Below, in pieces: positions 1 to 11,402 of a DNA stretch of 64,000 nt. The notes below the pieces were generated by a model. The model made no database searches. It was not told the origin of the DNA and was given only the letters and a program-made list of their open reading frames with translations. Each line of letters opens with the position of its first letter. The first letter of the stretch is position 1. The position numbers and the translations under genes are program-made. Location: NCBI GenBank assembly GCA_018894105.1, contig CM032133.1:13840501-13904500 (forward strand), written 5' to 3'. Origin of the DNA: Jacaranda mimosifolia. Lineage: Eukaryota; Streptophyta; Magnoliopsida; Lamiales; Bignoniaceae.

Positions 1-20
1 ACACACACACACACACACAC
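1..20. repeat. (AC)n microsatellite
   Basis: Ten perfect AC units at the window edge; the array may continue to the left. Confidence 0.9.
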
Positions 21-562
21 AGACACGAGGCCAGCTCATTAAAAGTCATTGATGAGGTTGGAATTTACAATACTTTACCAGTCGAAACTAGTTTTGGGAA
101 CAAAATAAGTTTAAAATTCTGGTACGAGATGATAACTACTTTATTCCACTAATCATGCATAGCATTAACCCATTTCTGATAAGTTTCCATCTCGTACTTT
201 GTCCACAACGAAGATCAACATCAACACAGACAACACTTTTTGAAAGCAAAAAAAAAAAAATTACTTTCCTAATCCTATTAAAAGGAGTAAATTTGTATTG
301 TTTGTACAACTTTGGTAATTTCTTTAGCTCATTAAAAAGTTCGCATGGAAAATTATAGCTTACCATATTAGTTACTAGTAGAAATTTACGGATACGTAGG
401 CTCCGGAAGAAGCATATTAATAGTTTGTGCAAATTCAAAAATTTTGAAAAAGTATTCATGGCCCAAAAACGTGCCTAAATCCTAAACCTTAAAGTCCAAA
501 TCTTGTCACGTACAGGAGACTTTTTTTCCTTTTAATTTCATAAAAAAATTTAGGCCCTAATA

Positions 563-602
<40 letters not shown>

Positions 603-2404
603 TAACAAATAAAATTTGTAAAGAAACCTCAGAATGATCATGATGTTTTAACAAATTTAAATGAATAGATAACTAATTTCATTTGTATGACAATTTAATA
701 CCTAGTTTCGTTTAGGGCTTCGCACGATGATGAATTTTTTTTTTTTTTTTGGTCAAATATTTGAATTTAAAATATGTTTATTTTAATATCTAATATTGAC
801 CTTTTTAAAAAAAAGTTATGATGTCGAATGCTTTAATATATATCTTAACTTGCATACTCCAATTTAGTTAATGAGTAATTATATGTAATTTGAAGTCATG
901 AGATAATTATATATATTATTATAACTGTGTTCGTCCTGTGTTTTATTTTAAAATTTTAAGATTTAGTGTGTCATTGATATTCGTATTTCTATGTCATAGC
1001 ATGGAAACAACCTTTTCTATTTGATATTGATCTATTCAAAATAAAAGAGATCAAGATTTTGAAAAACAAAAATTTAATTTAGTTTGGAAATATAGTACTC
1101 CAATTATATTTCTTAATTCTTCAGTTGTGGGTTTTGCAGATCTAGTTTTATTTCTCAAAAATAGGATGAAACCAATATTTTAGGTAAGAAGTAAGGGAAG
1201 AAGTTTTCAATATTATACAAAAAATAATATTATTGATATGATATTAAGCGATAATATAAAAATTAATATTAATTAAATATGTTAGATATAAAAGATTTAA
1301 TAATTTTAGAAGTTTAATAGTGACGTCATTAGTTGCGTCTAATTAAGTTATTAATATAAGTGATGAGAAGTAGTGAGAATATTCTCTGTTATGAAGACTT
1401 TTCGTTATCATGAATAATTCCAAGAGAGCTCGTGACAACCATAAAATCTTTGATCATAAAATATTATCGTGGCATCCCTGCGGGCTTTAATTTATAGCTC
1501 AACATTTATTTTATAAAACGATAATTATCGTTATTTAATTTCGTCTATCATTAAAGATAGCTATTATTATTATTATTATTATTTAATATTTTATTATTGA
1601 TATTTATTTAATATTTTATCATCAATATTTATTTTTTTGATAGTAACTTAATTTGTTTGAAAATTTTAAGCAGATCGAATTATAAAAGCAGTAATTTAAA
1701 TTTGCGATGGTTTTATCCATTTAAGTTTTTAAATATGATCATTAGCAAATTCACTTTTAGAACCATATATAATATATGGTGGTCGTCCCCTCTTTCTTCT
1801 AGTGATCACCCACCCCCACCTTCAAGGTTTATTAGACTGATGCATGTGGGCGGTGGGCTGTTCGGTCTTAAAACCTACTCACGAAAAGCCCCCCACCAAA
1901 CCCACCCACACCCCCCCCCCCGGCCCACCCGGGGCGGGCCATCTTTTCCGCATTTTCTTATTGCTTTTGCAACGTACGCATGTGCTCGACCGGGAAACAA
2001 ATGAACGAGTAATGTTGCTTTTCATATTAGATAGTATTTTTATTTATGCATTGGATAATTTTAGAATTCATAACAAAAACAGTCATTGATTTTGTAGAAT
2101 TCTTATAGAGATTGTTGTAATTTTATTCAAATATGTGGTGGATTTCTGTTAATTGGACTTGCTTTTAATAAAATACAATGGGTTGAATTAATACAGTTAA
2201 TGGGATATGATTCCCATTATTTTGATAGATTAATATTGTTAAGGCCATTTTTCTTAACAGACTTGGTATCACAATTAGTGTAGGCCCAATCTTAGAAGTC
2301 CGCGATGAGAAGGCTCTCTAGAGTTTTATTTTTATATTGTTAAGTCCCCTCTCATCACATTAAATCTACTATTCAGATTGTGCGAGAATGAGAGGAAGGC
2401 TTAC
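21..2404. other. AT-rich intergenic sequence
   Basis: I see no supported gene here. It contains a (TAA)n microsatellite at about 560-593, (ATT)n at about 1561-1582, and homopolymer A and T runs. A short GC-rich patch at about 1790-1990 with long C runs gives proline-rich ORFs that look like composition artefacts. Short ORFs near 136-459 on both strands resemble no family I recognise. Confidence 0.6.
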
Positions 2405-2877
2405 GGCCCGTTTGGTTTCATTTTCTGGAGTCATTTTCATTTTCTAGTGAAAAGTTAGTTAGAAAATGTGTTATTGAAAATGAGTTGTGTTTGAATGTGT
2501 TGTTTAAAATTGTAGGTTTATATAATTGTGAAAATGAGATATATTTGGATGTTGGGTGTTTTTTGTATTAAAAGGAAGAAATTTTTTGAATTTGAATTGA
2601 TAATGTGATGTGTAATTGTTTGAAAAAATAATATTATAATTTGATTTTGAATTTATAATATTTTTATGGTGAATGTAGTTTGAGAAGTATTGAGAATGTA
2701 AAAAGTAGATATAGGTAATAATAGGGGTTGAAAAAGGTATGAAAATGGAGAGAGAATGTAAAAAGTAATGTTTTGAAAATGAAAATGTATGAGAAAATAG
2801 TGTAGAAGTTGATAGTTTTCTATTTTCATTTTAAGGAGAAAATGAAAATGGGGTTTGAAAATGAAAACAAACGGGTT
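2405..2877. mobile_element. Small TIR element (MITE-like)
   Basis: The left end (GGCCCGTTTGGTTTCATTTTC minus its last base) is mirrored at the right end by GAAAATGAAAACAAACGGGT. The inverted ends share CCCGTTTG and TTTCATTTTC. The body of about 470 bp is AT-rich and non-coding, full of GAAAATG/TTTTCATTT words typical of plant non-autonomous DNA elements. I could not see a clear target duplication, so the superfamily is undetermined. Confidence 0.5.
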
Positions 2878-4330
2878 GTTCGCCATTAATTGGTGCAATT
2901 ACAGGAATTATTGATTGTCAATCTCATAGCTCAAGTACATCAATAAATCAATCATTATAGTATTATTTTGATTTCATGGGTATGTCCAAAGTTTTTACTT
3001 ACATTTGATACCAAAGCAGTATATGTTTAAATCAAAACCCGATTTTATTTACTGTTCTGCCCAAATTATAATGCAAAATTGTTTGGCAGTCTCCTGCGTG
3101 TTAGTGTAACTGGTCTTTTCGGTTGCTCAATTGCCGTGTGGATTTAAAGGTTGTATGAAATTGATGGGTATTATGAATGATTCTTTGTGAATTGTTTTGG
3201 ATTGCACTCGTATTTAGTTAACCGATCACTCTGTACACATTGCTATTTGGCTTCATTCATGTTGAAAATTATATTGCTGAACGGTTTGCAATTGTGGAGT
3301 TGTGAGATGGCATTAGTGGGCTCAACTCCTTTAAAATCTTTTAAGGTTGTAACAGAAGTTCCAAGGCATAGTCCTTTTCTCCTTTTTAATTTTTATTTCA
3401 CTTAAATTAGTACGTTTTTGACTAATTTAATTTTTTATGAAGTTGGACTTATTCGATAATTTAAGATTACTCTATATATTTGTGTGGATGTTTGATATCA
3501 AGTCAATCAAATTAGATTGTAAAACAACTTGAATGCTACGAATTTTATCTACAATTCTCCAAAGCACATATTGTTTTAGTGCTTAATTTTATGGGAGTCT
3601 TCCATTGTGTGTGTGCAAGTTGGACAATTAATTATTGTACTTGGTTATGTGTTGAAATAAATAGTTATACCAAAGTATTTTATTTATCGAGACTTGTAAA
3701 ATTTGTGGCATACATATTTCAAGGGGGTTAAATATGTCGATAATTTGATTTTGTTTGGTGCAGAACATATTGATGGGGATATATTGATCTAGAAGATTTG
3801 TTTCTTAAAGGAAGCAACTTTTCAACAATTAGTGTATCTTTGTAACGTTCTTGCATGGAGATACTATATCTGTGTATGGCATGCTTTGCCCAAAGGAGAG
3901 TTTGTCATGACTTACGAGATCTTTATGGAGAATTAAACTATATTGTTGTAGCTTGTTCTCGTTAATTGCCTATTATTGACAGTGATTCGTCACATTCTTG
4001 TTATTTTGGATAATTAAAGTGCATTTGAACAATTTTTGGTAATTTTACTATTGAATTGTTGAATGGTGGAAATTATGAGAGATGAAAGTGTGAAATTGAA
4101 TTTGCCCTTGGATTAGTTGATACTGATATAGAGGATTAACCTTCCCAACCTTCTGATAATGCTTCTAATGCTGCGAAAGGAGCTTATGCCCAGTGAGAAA
4201 GATCCAATCGCCTAAATCTGCTAAGTATTAAATAATAATAATAATAATAAAACTATTGGAGAGCATTTAGTTAGTGCTGCACTAGCTATTTGAAGCCCTA
4301 ACACTAGTAAAATATGTAGGAACAATTACT
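2878..4330. other. Intergenic, no supported gene
   Basis: AT-rich sequence with only short random ORFs. A (TAA)n run lies at about 4227-4249. The stretch just before 4331 may be decayed upstream copia sequence, but no gag motif is legible. Confidence 0.5.
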
Positions 4331-6060
4331 TTAAATATAGAATCTGTTCTTAAGCTTTGTTTGAAAAATAGTTTCTATATACCGACTTTTACTCAAAATT
4401 TAATTTCCATCTCTATTTTGGATAAACTGGGTTATGATATCTCTTTCGATAAAAGAAATGTTAGTTTGATATTAGGCTCTAAAGTAGGTTGTGGCATTTT
4501 GTCCAATGGTCTATATATGTTGACTTGGCTTTCAACCAAATTTATTCTTCCTTTAATATTGAAACTTTCGTGTGTATATGTTGGTTCCCCCATATTATGG
4601 CATAGGCATTTTGGCCATATTTCTAAATAAGGATAGAGAGATTAATAGAAGGAGATGTTCTTCCTAGTCTTGATCTTAGAGATATGAAAATTTGTGTTGA
4701 TTGTATTAGGGGAAAACATGATGAGACAACCAACATATGGGACCACTTTTCAAATATTTACAACAATATGCAATTATTGTCAATATATCATACCTAGGAG
4801 TCTTAAGCAAAATGGTGTCGCCAAAAGGTGTAATCGAACCCTAGATGAAATGATGAGGAGCATGGCGAGTCAATATGAGTTACCTAAGTTTCTCTAGGGT
4901 GAAGCCACAAGAACTGCCATGTATATTCTTAATTATTGTCCTACCAAATTAGTTCTTAAAACACCTTTTAAGTTGTGGGTTGATAGGAAGTGTAGCTTAA
5001 ACCATTTCTGTGTGGAGATGTCCTACCGAGGCTAGAATTTATAACCATTTAAAAAAAAAAAGACCCCATATTTACTCGTGGTTATTTCATTGGGTATCCA
5101 AATCATTCTAAAGAATACAAATTCTTTAATCTCAACTAGCTAAATTTTTAGAGTAGAATGTGCCCTGGTATAGGTGATGTCTCATCCTATAATTGATGAT
5201 AATTAGATTAAATTTGATACATTTTCCTTACCCACTATACATGAAATGGAGGATCCTTATGAGCAAGTAGAAACACTTTATACTGATACAAATGGTGATT
5301 TGAATATTGGTCCACCTCAAAGTCCTATCCGTCAAATACCTTCTAAATGTTTTACCAAATACCACTGATGAGAAGCTTGTTTTAGGCCATAAATCGATTT
5401 TTCAGCTTACACACTAGGTGTTTCTTTCCTTCTTGAATGAAACCCTCAGGTTGAGTCTTATAAATTTCTTTATCGAGGTCGCCATTAAAAAATGCGGTCC
5501 TAACATCCATTTGGCGAAGTTCCAAATCAAAATGAGCTACCAAACTCATAATGACCCTGAAGGAATCTTTAGAGGAAATAGGAGATAAGGTGTCACCATA
5601 ATCAATTCCAACTCTTTGGTAAATCCTTTGGCCATAAGTCTAACCTTAAATCATTCAATCTCCTCTTTTGAGTCTTTTTTAGTTTTAAATACCCATTTTC
5701 AACCTATAGGCTTTTGACCTTAGGGCAGATCAATTAACTCCTACACATTATTCCCTTTTATTGAATGAAATTCATCCTTTATAGTGCGAAGCCACAAGTT
5801 TGATTGAAGATCAGACGTAGCATCAGAATATAAGGTATTTGAAGTTTGATAAGGTAGTGACTTCGTTAGGCTTTGAGGAAAATAAGGTTGACTATTATAT
5901 TTACCTGAAGACTAGTGGGAGCAAATTCATATATTTGGTATTTTATGTTGATAATATTTTGCTTGCTAGTAGTGATTTGTGTTTGCTCCTGAGACTAAAC
6001 AAATGTTAAGTCATAGTTTTAAAATAAAAGATTTAGGTGAAGTATTCTTGTCTGTGATGC
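4331..6060 (+). pseudogene. Degraded Ty1/copia pol, internally rearranged
   Basis: At 4361-4630 a GAG-pre-integrase segment reads FYIPTFTQNLISISIL and then ILWHRHFGHISK. Integrase-like fragments follow at 4640-5030 (ENMMRQ..., NGVAKRCNRTLDEMMRSM, then a frame containing YILNYCPTKLVLKTPFKLW). At about 5340-5835 the reading switches to the minus strand, which encodes an RT N-terminal segment (LELRQMDVRTAF, then FNGDLDKEIYKTQPEGFI). From about 5855 the plus strand resumes with the RT palm (FIYLVFYVDNILLASSDL; the YVDD box has become YVDN). Many stops and frameshifts make it non-functional. The parts are close enough in family type to be one element with an internal inversion, but two nested fragments cannot be excluded. 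Confidence 0.75.
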
Positions 6061-6209
6061 TCTATGTGGCTCTGCACCTGAGTATATACACCCTCTAGAT
6101 TTCAATACGGTGTAGGACTACATATGACACAACAGAAACTTGTATCCATACTTTAAGGTACGTCACCACTTTATTCTATTGCATGTCCATTATATGGTTA
6201 TGTGACCTA

Positions 6210-6855
6210 TTCTACCATCTTTGCGAATAGAATTGCGTGGGGGCAATTGGTGGCGCTATCATACCGACATGGGTGCCCGCAAATAACACGGCGCATACCG
6301 ATGTAGAAAGGCTTTTATCGCGCAAAATGTCATGCTAGCGTGTAATTTCAACCTCATGTTTACATTCATCCTTGCCCGTTGGGAATGTAGTGCCAACGAT
6401 GCTCGAGTTTTTCTTGATGCACTATCCAATTCAGAGTACAATTTTCCTTGGCCTCCTCTAGGTGATTTTACAAAGGATACCGAGAATCCATACATTGTTC
6501 TATCTTATATTCAATAATTAACTTACAATAATTATAAATTCTTTGTAGACAAATACTATGTGGTTGACTCCAGATACACAAACTTTCCTAATTTTATGTC
6601 ACCATATAGGAGTGAACGCTATCATATTCCCGAATGATTTGGGGCAAATCTTGGACCTCGTACAATGAGAGAAATGTTCAATCACTGCCATGCCACGGTC
6701 AGGAACCATATCGAGTGATGCTTTGGCATTTTAAAATAGCGCTTCCCATTTGTCCAAGGCATGATGATGCCCAACTACCTAGTGTCCACATAGTTTGAAA
6801 TTGTTGTTGCTTGTTGTGTACTTCACAACTTTGTGCATAGATACAATTTGTAGGA
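6210..6855 (+). pseudogene. PIF/Harbinger DDE transposase remnant
   Basis: Joined frames give the order of a plant Harbinger nuclease (DDE_Tnp_4). First NCVGAIGGAIIPTWVPA, the CVGAIDGTHI-like block with the first catalytic Asp read as Gly. Then LACNFNLMFTFILARWECSA with DARVFLDAL, then KYYVVDSRYTNFPNFMSPYR (second Asp block, VDS), then ERYHIPE, a glycine-rich turn, MFNHCHATVRNHIE with the third acidic residue, and CFGILK. A terminal VVACCVLHNFVHR matches the family's cysteine/LHN ending. Stops and frameshifts interrupt it repeatedly (for example after SRKMSC at about 6335). The family cuts and pastes Harbinger elements with the help of a Myb-like ORF1 protein. Here it is inactive by sequence. 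Confidence 0.8.
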
Positions 6856-7313
6856 TAATATCTTTGATGAGTATGCTGACTCGGACCATATGGATGAGGA
6901 TTCCTAAGCATCTGCACGACAACAAGCAAGATTTGTTGATATATCTCAAGAAGCCATTTAGGAGCAAAATGTCTTACGTGACTCTATTACCCAACAAATT
7001 TAGATTAACTGTAGACACACATATATATTGTTTATTACTGTTGGACTTATGTTGTGTGTTCTGCTCATGTTACATTACTACTTGAGTATTGTTCTTATAG
7101 TTTATGCTACATGTATGTTAGATATCTTATGTTGTTCATGGATCTTCGGTTGACAATTTGCATGTTTGATAATGTGAGTGTCGATCAATTATCTAGTACC
7201 TGATATTATGTCTTAATATGAACATCTTTTGGTCGATATTGTTTTACATATGCACATTGCAATAAAATATAGCCATGTATTGAAGTTCAATTTAATGTGA
7301 ATCAACCACTATT

Positions 7314-7465
7314 GTGCATGCACTGCATCCCATGTGCTCTTGCAGTGGAGGTCCGATGCTGTTGTTCGTGGCAAGGACAAAGAGGAATTATGTTCGTTGG
7401 TTCTACACTTGTCCATTACATGGAAACCAACAAGGCAATTTCATTTGGGTAGAGGATTGGGAAAG
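7314..7465 (+). pseudogene. GRF-type zinc finger fragment
   Basis: A short open frame encodes PMCSCSGGPMLLF, TKRNYVRWFYTCPLH and GNFIWVEDWE. This fits the zf-GRF pattern: CxC, GGP, a basic patch, RxFYxCP and an aromatic-W end. The usual G in the GRF core is V here. GRF fingers bind single-stranded nucleic acid and are found in topoisomerase III, APE2/NEIL3 and many plant transposon-derived proteins. It lies between the Harbinger transposase and the Myb-like ORF on the same strand. No longer intact protein can be built around it, so I treat it as a fragment of the same or a neighbouring mobile element. Confidence 0.6.
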
Positions 7466-7997
7466 TCATCATTCTGACATTCCCAATCCTATAACAAATG
7501 CATACATCCTCTGCCACTTTATCTTATGTACCTATAGACCTACCAGAGGGTGCTCCATCTATAGGTCCCAGCCGCACATCCACATCGGTTGGCCATTCAG
7601 GCTGTGCACCACGTCATCTTAGTACTCCATTTGGATGGATGATATGCACATGTATTTTGTTTGTCTTTGTTATTGTCATGTTGCTCGTTTTACTTGTTCG
7701 TATTGTTAGCTCCCATTGGTGATGGTTTTGTATTGTAAAATACATAACATATGACATTGCACATTTCACTTTACTTATGCTATTATGCATATGGAATATG
7801 AAAAACTTTCTTCTTTTCTGTCATGAGTATAATGTGTGTGTAGCATAATGTTATTGATGTTTTTCGATATAATTATTGTATTGTACATTATTTTTCTTTA
7901 TTGTCCTAAACAACCATATTTGTAGGTTTTGTTTGAAAGCCTTACATATACAAACACAATGACATCGCAATAATCGAATCAATACTCCATTTCAGGT

Positions 7998-8860
7998 ATG
8001 TCGCCTTCCATGCATAACCAATTGATAGATGAGTTTTTCTGTGATCCGTTATGGACTAAGGAGGATGAGGAGATGGCATTGTTGCGTCTCATTATGGCTG
8101 TTGTGAGTACCAGCAACCTCTCTAACCGTGGAGTCATGTTGTCATTATGCAATGACCTTTCAGTATAGCTGTCCCGCGAGTTTGGGAAGGAGGTCACAGT
8201 CCAGATGGTGAGGATTAAGATCACACAGCTATGTAGGCACTACTTCTCATTTATTGACTACATGTATATTCTAGGGGTGCAACACAACCCCACTACTAAT
8301 ATAGTGAGGGTCGATAGGTAGTACTAGGAACACATATAACACTTAGGTATTCTTTTCTTATTATATGTCTTTCGACTGTGATGCATACATCTTTTTCCAA
8401 ATATATAATAATGTACTGCATGTGTATCACTATCTTAACACTAAGACAAGATCATATTCCCAACATTTTTTGACACATTCAGGAGAGCACTAAGCAGCGA
8501 CATTTTTGGCTTAGGGAAGAGCCACTATACATCTAGATGGGATATATTTTCACTTACGCACAAGTTGCCGATTTGGATGGTTATGAGGGAGAGGTCATTC
8601 GCACTGATTGTCATATCATACTCCAATGATGATCTCGCCCCTGGCCCACCTGCCCCACCTGCGGTTGCACTGCCACCCCATGTTCCACGTGCTCCTGCAC
8701 ATAATCGTTCATGACCTGTACAAGTTCTTCAGTTGAGCGGCTCACAGGGTAGTACGAATGTGAATTCTTCTCATGAGGATACATATGAGAGCACTACTAG
8801 GTTACCTTCAGCCGATGCTGCTGCTCTGCGTGGACATGGGTGATGGTTAGATGAGTAGGT
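7998..8860 (+). pseudogene. Myb/SANT-like ORF1 remnant of the Harbinger-type element
   Basis: From an ATG at 7998 the frame reads a MSPSMHNQLIDEFF start, then PLWTKEDEEMALLRLI, typical of Myb/SANT-like (Myb_DNA-bind_3) domains. A stop at 8166 is followed in the same frame by LSREFGKEVTVQMVRIKI and FSFIDYMYILGVQHNPTTN, the second half of that domain. Further decayed sequence to about 8860 includes a proline/alanine-rich stretch. In PIF/Harbinger elements ORF1 supplies DNA binding and helps the nuclease. Its position 1.1 kb downstream of the DDE remnant on the same strand supports one decayed element. No terminal inverted repeats or TAA target duplications were found. Confidence 0.6.
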
Positions 8861-11000
8861 GCTGATGTTCAGCTGGATATTGTTTGACTAGTTGTTATGT
8901 TTTTTATTTTATTATTTATTCGATTTTATGTACTTTGATTGGACCACTATTACTGTTTCTACTATGTAGTACCCTGACACTATGACTTTAAATTATGATC
9001 TTTCTGGTATGCTTTATGTGCCATATGCATTTCTCGGCTTCACTCGTGCGGCCTTTTTTCTGCTAATTACTTGTCTTACATATGTCTAATAAGTATATGT
9101 GTACTTATTCATAAAGTCAAATTATACAAATATATATTTTACATTTATATATATAGATAAATGTATCAATAAATTTAAGCGCAATTTATTCTTTTATTTA
9201 TAATTAATTCATAAAATATAATTATATTTGCACATAAGTTATTAATATGTATATAAATTTACTCAATAGTAAATAATAAATATATTATAAATGCTCGTAT
9301 TAATATGTATTTTACTATTAAAAATCATCATCTGCATAATAAAATTAAAGTAATGTATGTTACATTGTTTACAAAAAATTATTTTCATATTATAATTAGT
9401 CACTGTTATATTTTAATATTCAAAGATAAATTATTTTATAATATAATTACGTACACATATAATTTAATATTTTAAATTTAATTTGGTTTCTGAATATTTC
9501 ATTATATAAAAGTGTAATGTTATTTACACTTTAAATTATTTAAAATGTTTATAAAATAAATTATTCCATTAATTCAATATTAAATATATTACGAGATATT
9601 TTAGATAATATTAAATTAATATTCGTTTATCCTACAACAATGTATATATAAATAATATATAATATTCCTTACATAAAAAAACTCATACCTTACAACCAAT
9701 CACCATCTCTCAAATTTTTCTCATAAAAAATTTCACAATCAATCACCACTTCACAAATTTCCCTCATAAAAAATTTCACAACCAAATATCATCTTATAGC
9801 TTTTTCTCACAAAAAATCTCACAATCAATAACCATCTTATAACTTTAACCTGTCACATCAACTATAATTATTACACTTCTACCTCACAAATAATCACTCC
9901 CTCATAAAAAAAATTTCAATCTCATAAACAAAAAAATCTCACTATTCTCTCTCCGAAATGAAAAATGAGAAATGAAATTACAAGTAATCACAGCCTAAAA
10001 GAGTTGAATTCTTTTGATATAGAGATTGTAAGTTGTAAATAGGAATCTTAGACTTTTATTTTGCACGTATTAAAAATGTGTAGAAAGATAATCACTAATC
10101 AGAGAAAAACTAACTACATTTCGAAACATTTATGCTTTTGAGATTGTTGTTTAATAATGCCTATATATATAGACAAAAATTGTTTAATACTTGATGTTTG
10201 TTTTCACTCTTTAAGTAAATGCACAGAGAAAAATACTAAGAATCTTTTTGATTTTTTGAACACAGAAAAGAAGAGAGTAATTGCTTGCAGGATAATCCAT
10301 TTTCCATTTCCTGAGAAATAAGATGAGATTTTAGTTTTTGATTAAATGTGAGTGAAAATTGGAATTGTGATTAGATGTGGAATAAAATAGAATGATTAGG
10401 GTTGATAATGATTTGAGGTTGTAATTGATTATATATGAAATATGAAAGTGAGAAATGTTCTTGAGTTTTCGTTTGAAGTATTTGGAAGAAATATTGAATG
10501 TATTATTAAAAATATTATCTAAAATTCTTTATTGTAATTAAAAAATTGTAAATATATATTTGAAAATTTTTAATTAGTAATTTTATATATTTACATTTTG
10601 TAATACCGCATCTACTTGGATACTGTTATTGAATATTTATTTCAGGAAAAAATAAATATAAAAATAATATTTGTAATTAAGTTATAATAATTAATTCATT
10701 GTAATATTTATTAAAATAAATCATTCATCATGTTATCTAATTCGTACAATTAATCGCAAAGTGTTTTGTAATTATTAAAAAAAATTATATAATATGCTTA
10801 GAATTATATTATCATAAAATCGTAGTATTTAATCGGGCAAAAAATTATATATTTAATGTTACTACATCATATCCCATTAATAGTGATTAAATTAAATAAT
10901 TATAAAATATATATTAATATTAAATGTTGATTATTACATTATTTTTCATAATTCTTGTTTATACATATTTTCACCATTCAAATTCATAAATTAAATATAT
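8861..11000. other. AT-rich intergenic sequence with imperfect tandem units
   Basis: Very AT-rich and non-coding. At about 9690-9850 about three and a half copies of a 44-47 bp unit containing CTCATAAAAAATTTCACA repeat imperfectly. The tract ends near 9995 with AATCACAGCC, which could be the end of a DNA element, but no matching left end was found. Short runs rich in GAAATGTGA/ATTG words at 10300-10480 suggest further MITE debris. Confidence 0.5.
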
Positions 11001-11402
11001 ATGGATATCGCTTGTGGAAATTAAATACTTTGGATTTTGAGAAATGTATTTTCTGTTATTCACAAAGCTTTTGGTATAGAATGGGTAGCACCTCGGACAG
11101 GAGTAAGCGCTTCCCGATCAGAGCGCTACAATAAATAGACATTGTCGACACAATTATTAACAAATAAGGGTAGCACCTCGGATAGGAGTAAGCGCTTCCC
11201 GGTCAGAGTGCTACAATAAATAGACATTGTCGACACAATTTGTTAATAATTGTGTCGACAATGTCTATTTATTGTAGCGCTCTGACCGGGAAGCGCTTAC
11301 TCCTGTCCGAGGTGCTACCCATTCTATACCAAAAGCTTTGTGAATTACAGAAAATACATTTCTCAAAATCCAAAGTATTTAATTTCCACAAGCGATATCC
11401 AT
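11001..11402. repeat. Long near-perfect palindrome with an extra tandem copy
   Basis: The left arm starts ATGGATATCGCTTGTGG at 11001 and runs to about 11163. Its reverse complement occupies 11241-11402 and ends CCACAAGCGATATCCAT. Over 162 bp I see two mismatches. The spacer 11164-11240 is not unique: it is a third copy, in direct orientation, of the inner part (GGGTAGCACCTCGG to GTCGACACAATT), displaced by 85 bp and with about three differences. The unit also contains a small internal palindrome around AAGCGCTT. There is no coding potential and no obvious flanking duplication. A transcript could fold into a long hairpin. Confidence 0.9.

Noticed and set aside
1657..2089. Two overlapping ORFs with proline-rich products
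   Set aside because: The prolines come from C-runs in a GC-rich patch. There is no domain, no splice context and no conserved motif.
2262..2280. TTGGTATCAC after TTAACAGAC, resembling an LTR end plus primer site
   Set aside because: Only part of the primer motif matches, and neither gag nor an LTR start could be found around it.
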